Source: Chitinophagaceae bacterium | GTDB taxonomy: Bacteria; Bacteroidota; Bacteroidia; Chitinophagales; Chitinophagaceae | Direction of reading: 5' to 3' | Length of the DNA stretch: 9,092 bases | Assembly (NCBI GenBank): GCA_009996555.1 | Contig: JAACZX010000070.1 | Coordinates: forward strand, 1 to 9,092 | Part shown: positions 6,667 through 9,092 of the stretch, one piece after another | Position numbering within the stretch: position 1 is the first letter of the stretch | Layout: each line of letters opens with the position of its first letter | Made by a program: the position numbers and the translations under genes | The notes under the pieces: model-generated | Told to the model about the DNA's origin: nothing | What the model saw: only the letters and a program-made list of their open reading frames with translations | The model's database searches: none

Positions 6667-8301
6667 ATGCCAATACGTATGACAGATGATCCGCAGGATC
6701 AACAGGAACAACATAGTAATGATGGTGGTGGAGGTGGAAACTTCCCAATAGGCCCGGGAGGTGGTGGTAGAGGTGGTGGAGGTGGCGGGTTGCTCAATTT
6801 GTTGCCTTTGCTTTTAAGTTTATTTGGCCGTGGAGGCGGCGGTGGTAAAGGAATTATTCTTTTGCTGGTACTTGCTGCGGGTGCTTACTTTGTATTGGGC
6901 CGTGGTGGTTGTAACATCAGTGATATTGCCAACCTTGCAACGGGTGGTTTCTTAGATCCAAAACAATTTGAAAAAGCAGAGATATACGAACCGCTTGCTG
7001 ATGATGATACAAAAAATCCATTACCGGAAGCAGCCAACCTGCAACGTTTTTGTCCCACACCCCGAAACCAAGGTTCGCAGGGAAGTTGCGTGGCATGGAG
7101 CAGTGCATTTGCAGCACATACAATTCTTGAATCGGCACGCACTGGTCAGCAACCCGATGATGTGGCATTTTCTCCTTCCTTCATGTATAATCAAATCGGG
7201 CTGGAAGGATGCCAGGGTTCTTACATCATCCGTGCAATGGAATTTATGACCAAGCGTGGCGATGTGCCTTACGATCAGTTTCCTTATACCGATCAGGATT
7301 GCCAGCAACAACCCGGTAACAATTTACAGCAACAGGCATTGCAATATCGCATGCGTGGATTCAATCGGTTGAGTCTTGGCGACAGAAATGATGCTGTTGA
7401 CCAACGGGCCATCAAAGAAAATCTTGCACAAGGTGCTCCCGTTGTAATTGGTATGATGGTGGGACAAAGTTTTATGCAATCCATGATGGGGCAGGATGTT
7501 TGGGTGCCCGCAAGCGGCGACAGAAGTATGATGGGCTTTGGCGGCCATGCCATGTGTGTGGTTGGGTACGATGATAAAAAATATGGCGGTTCATTTTTGT
7601 TGATGAACAGTTGGGGACAGGAATGGGGCACCAATGGTTTTGCATGGGTGCGTTATGGCGATTTTCAAACCTATGTGCGTGAAGCTTATGGTGTAAACCC
7701 CATGCACGCCGGAAATGAAAATGCACAACAGTTTGCATGCGAAGTAGGATTGGTCAGTGTGCAGTACGACGGTAAAAAAACAGTAGCTGGTGATTATATT
7801 GCGTTGCGTTCCATTGGAGCGAACCGGTTTGAAACAACTTCACCTGTTCGCCCGGGCGATAAATTTAAAATGGAACTGAAAAATACAACCGAGTGTTATG
7901 TATATGTATTCGGGAAAGAGGTGGATGGAACAAGCTATACCTTGTTTCCTTACCCACGTACCGATGATCCAGCCAAAACAAAATACTCTCCGTTTTGTGG
8001 CATTACAGGTGTACGCTTGTTTCCAAAAGATAAAAGTATGACGCCGGATAGTATTGGTGCTGGTGGCGGGCGTGATGTGATTGCTGTTGTGGTGAGTAAA
8101 AAAGAGTTAGACTGGTACCAGTTAAATCAACAGATCAGCAATGATCCTTCGGCCGATTTTGGCAGCAGGTTAAACCGTGCATTAAGCTCATCACTTATCC
8201 GCAATGTGCGTTATTCCGCAACAGGTAAAGGCACCATGCGTTTTGATGTAACGGGTGATGCCAATAATGTAGTAGCTTGTATTGTTGAAATAACGAAATA
8301 A
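6667..8301 (+). CDS. Membrane-anchored papain-family (C1) cysteine peptidase with DUF4384-like C-terminus
   Basis: This 544-residue protein has three parts. Residues 1-80 are polar then glycine-rich (runs of 4-6 Gly, about 20-60), with hydrophobic segments at about 42-54 and 62-78; the second is a good membrane anchor. Residues about 115-340 are a papain-like domain: oxyanion glutamine Q135 in NQGSQGSC, catalytic C141, a GCQGSYIIRAMEF segment like the papain GCxGG region, H294 in GGHAMCVVGYDD and N314 in MNSWGQEWGTNGF. The full catalytic set is present, so an active enzyme is likely. Residues about 360-460 look like DUF4384 (Y-V-Y-V-F ... L-F-P-Y-P), followed by a tail of about 80 residues (D-V-I-A-V-V-V-S-K-K-E-L-D) that I associate with Bacteroidota DUF4384 proteins. 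With one anchor, the peptidase would lie outside the inner membrane. No pro-domain is obvious. The ATG at 6667 is used; Met5 is an alternative start. The substrate is unknown. Confidence 0.88.
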   Translation: MPIRMTDDPQDQQEQHSNDGGGGGNFPIGPGGGGRGGGGGGLLNLLPLLLSLFGRGGGGGKGIILLLVLAAGAYFVLGRGGCNISDIANLATGGFLDPKQFEKAEIYEPLADDDTKNPLPEAANLQRFCPTPRNQGSQGSCVAWSSAFAAHTILESARTGQQPDDVAFSPSFMYNQIGLEGCQGSYIIRAMEFMTKRGDVPYDQFPYTDQDCQQQPGNNLQQQALQYRMRGFNRLSLGDRNDAVDQRAIKENLAQGAPVVIGMMVGQSFMQSMMGQDVWVPASGDRSMMGFGGHAMCVVGYDDKKYGGSFLLMNSWGQEWGTNGFAWVRYGDFQTYVREAYGVNPMHAGNENAQQFACEVGLVSVQYDGKKTVAGDYIALRSIGANRFETTSPVRPGDKFKMELKNTTECYVYVFGKEVDGTSYTLFPYPRTDDPAKTKYSPFCGITGVRLFPKDKSMTPDSIGAGGGRDVIAVVVSKKELDWYQLNQQISNDPSADFGSRLNRALSSSLIRNVRYSATGKGTMRFDVTGDANNVVACIVEITK

Positions 8302-8327
8302 TTTACGGTGAGTCACCTGCTTATCAT

Positions 8328-8813
8328 ATGAAAGAATCTGCAGCTCAATTCATCAAACAACTTACACATCCTGTAAAAGGAAAATTGTTTCTGCTGTTCA
8401 AGCTTCCTTCAGCTTTTTTCAGTGGTGTAAGAATACGATCCATAACGGAAGAACAGTGTGTGGTAACGGTGCCGTACAAGTGGTTTTCACAAAATCCATT
8501 TCGCTCAACTTATTTTGCCTGTTTGGCAATGGCCGCCGAAATGACAACAGGTGTGTTAGGACTGATGCAGATATCCGGGCGAAAACCGACAGTGTCAATG
8601 CTGGTAGTAGACATTGAAGGAAACTTTTTTAAAAAAGCGGCAGATAGAACAACATTTATTTGTGAAGATGGAAAGCTGTTTGAACAATTGGTAAATGAAG
8701 CAATCGTAACCGGCGAAGCAAAAACCATCAAAGCAAAATCAACCGGTCGTAACAAAGCTGGTGAGATTGTTGCAGAGTTTTATATTACATGGTCGTTTAA
8801 AGCAAAAAATTAA
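8328..8813 (+). CDS. DUF4442 hotdog-fold protein (possible thioesterase)
   Basis: The 161-residue product resembles DUF4442 proteins, relatives of PaaI/YiiD-type hotdog thioesterases that act on acyl-CoA or similar thioesters. Seen: an N-terminal amphipathic region (H-P-V-K-G-K-L-F-L-L-F-K-L-P), a first strand pair (V-R-I-R-S-I-T-E-E-Q-C-V-V-T-V-P-Y), N-P-F-R-S-T-Y-F-A-C-L-A-M-A-A-E-M-T-T-G matching the central hotdog helix, and late strands A-K-T-I-K-A-K-S-T-G-R-N and A-E-F-Y-I-T-W-S-F. There is no signal peptide. A catalytic residue cannot be assigned; in the family it is often an Asp or Glu on the central helix, and E in M-A-A-E-M-T-T is the candidate. It starts 26 bases after the peptidase stop on the same strand with no terminator between, so co-transcription is likely. 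No Shine-Dalgarno sequence is seen. Confidence 0.8.
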   Translation: MKESAAQFIKQLTHPVKGKLFLLFKLPSAFFSGVRIRSITEEQCVVTVPYKWFSQNPFRSTYFACLAMAAEMTTGVLGLMQISGRKPTVSMLVVDIEGNFFKKAADRTTFICEDGKLFEQLVNEAIVTGEAKTIKAKSTGRNKAGEIVAEFYITWSFKAKN

Positions 8814-8831
8814 AAAACTAAAAAAATCTCT

Positions 8832-8885
8832 ATGAAGGGCGGAGTGTTTAAGTTCCCCCATCAGGGGGCGGAGGGGGGATTATGA
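8832..8885 (+). CDS. Possible 17-codon upstream ORF overlapping the MBL gene start
   Basis: An ATG at 8832 opens a 17-residue frame ([17 protein letters not shown]) whose TGA at 8883-8885 overlaps the MBL start codon as ATGA. The overlap suggests translational coupling. However, the frame runs through a G/C-rich repeat-like hairpin that may have its own origin, and no sign of selection on the peptide can be seen, so it may be accidental. Confidence 0.25.
   Translation: MKGGVFKFPHQGAEGGL
8855..8878 (+). repeat. C5/G5 hairpin with second G6 tract before the MBL gene
   Basis: CCCCC (8855-8859) can pair with GGGGG (8864-8868) around a 4-nt loop, or alternatively with GGGGGG (8873-8878). GGGCGGAG occurs twice (8837-8844 and 8866-8873). 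The second G tract ends three bases before the MBL ATG, where a ribosome binding site would lie. I recall C-run/G-run strings of this type as dispersed repeats in Bacteroidota genomes but cannot check that here. No T-tract follows, so it is not a terminator. Confidence 0.55.
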
Positions 8886-9092
8886 AACTTTCATTTCACG
8901 GAGCTGCACGTTGTGTTACAGGCAGCAAGCACATTCTTACAGTTAACGGTAAAAAATTATTACTCGATTGTGGTTTGTTCCAGGGCATGGGAAAAGACAC
9001 TGATGCCATGAACCGTCATTGGGGGTTTGATCCTGCAGAAATTGATTACATGATCCTCAGTCATGCACATATCGATCATAGTGGATTGATTC
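8882..9092 (+). CDS. MBL-fold hydrolase, beta-CASP/RNA-processing type (3' end missing)
   Basis: The first 70 codons are visible and the gene runs off the window. The start [16 protein letters not shown] is typical of the CPSF73/RNase J-like branch of metallo-beta-lactamase-fold proteins, as are [10 protein letters not shown] and the metal-binding motif HAHIDH (H61, H63, D65, H66). Members are often about 450-470 residues with a beta-CASP and an RNA-specificity domain and act as exo- or endonucleases on RNA. The beta-CASP part lies outside the window, so nuclease function is inferred from the N-terminus only. There is no signal peptide, so it should be cytoplasmic. The ATG at 8882 is the only sensible start. 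The G-rich GGAGGGGGG just upstream could be an unusually strong Shine-Dalgarno-like site. Confidence 0.85.
   Translation, partial: MKLSFHGAARCVTGSKHILTVNGKKLLLDCGLFQGMGKDTDAMNRHWGFDPAEIDYMILSHAHIDHSGLI

Overview
The window reads as a stretch of a Bacteroidota chromosome, most likely from the Chitinophagaceae or a close relative. The evidence is the long Bacteroidota-style SecA, the lack of Shine-Dalgarno sequences at most starts, TAnnTTTG-type -7 boxes just ahead of two start codons, short signal peptides ending in A|Q, and the SPOR, DUF4384 and DUF4442 families. I see no phage, IS transposase, CRISPR array, tRNA or rRNA. The family names come from motif recognition, not from a database search.

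Layout. (1) 1-3044 (+): secA without its 5' end, closed by a strong terminator with a UUCG loop. (2) 3045-3527: a 483-bp gap. Its centre (about 3182-3362) holds two diverged copies of a two-hairpin element in head-to-head inverted orientation. This is the most unusual non-coding structure in the window. (3) 3528-4635 (+): deoC and a secreted SPOR-domain protein, separated by one base and followed by a terminator hairpin. (4) 4764-5945 (+): an M20 amidohydrolase whose apparent promoter lies on the U-tract side of that terminator. (5) 5946-6040: a convergent gap with an imperfect tandem TGCG-type repeat. (6) 6571-6041 (-): a secreted SnoaL/NTF2-like protein with a GTG start. (7) 6667-8301 (+): a membrane-anchored papain-family cysteine peptidase with a glycine-rich N-terminus and a DUF4384-like C-terminus. 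(8) 8328-8813 (+): a DUF4442 hotdog-fold protein. (9) 8882-9092 (+): the start of a beta-CASP-type metallo-beta-lactamase-fold hydrolase, preceded by a C5/G5 hairpin and a 17-codon upstream ORF that overlaps its start codon as ATGA.

How the genes relate. secA is housekeeping protein export, and three other products here (SPOR, SnoaL-like, C1 peptidase) carry export or membrane signals. deoC (deoxyribose-phosphate catabolism) and the M20 hydrolase are ordinary metabolic genes. The genes do not form one pathway. The C1 peptidase, DUF4442 and MBL genes point the same way and may be co-transcribed, although the gap before the MBL gene contains a separate repeat-like structure. I found no clear new multi-gene system. 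The best candidates for something undescribed are the inverted two-hairpin element and the arrangement of the Gly-rich/C1/DUF4384 protein.
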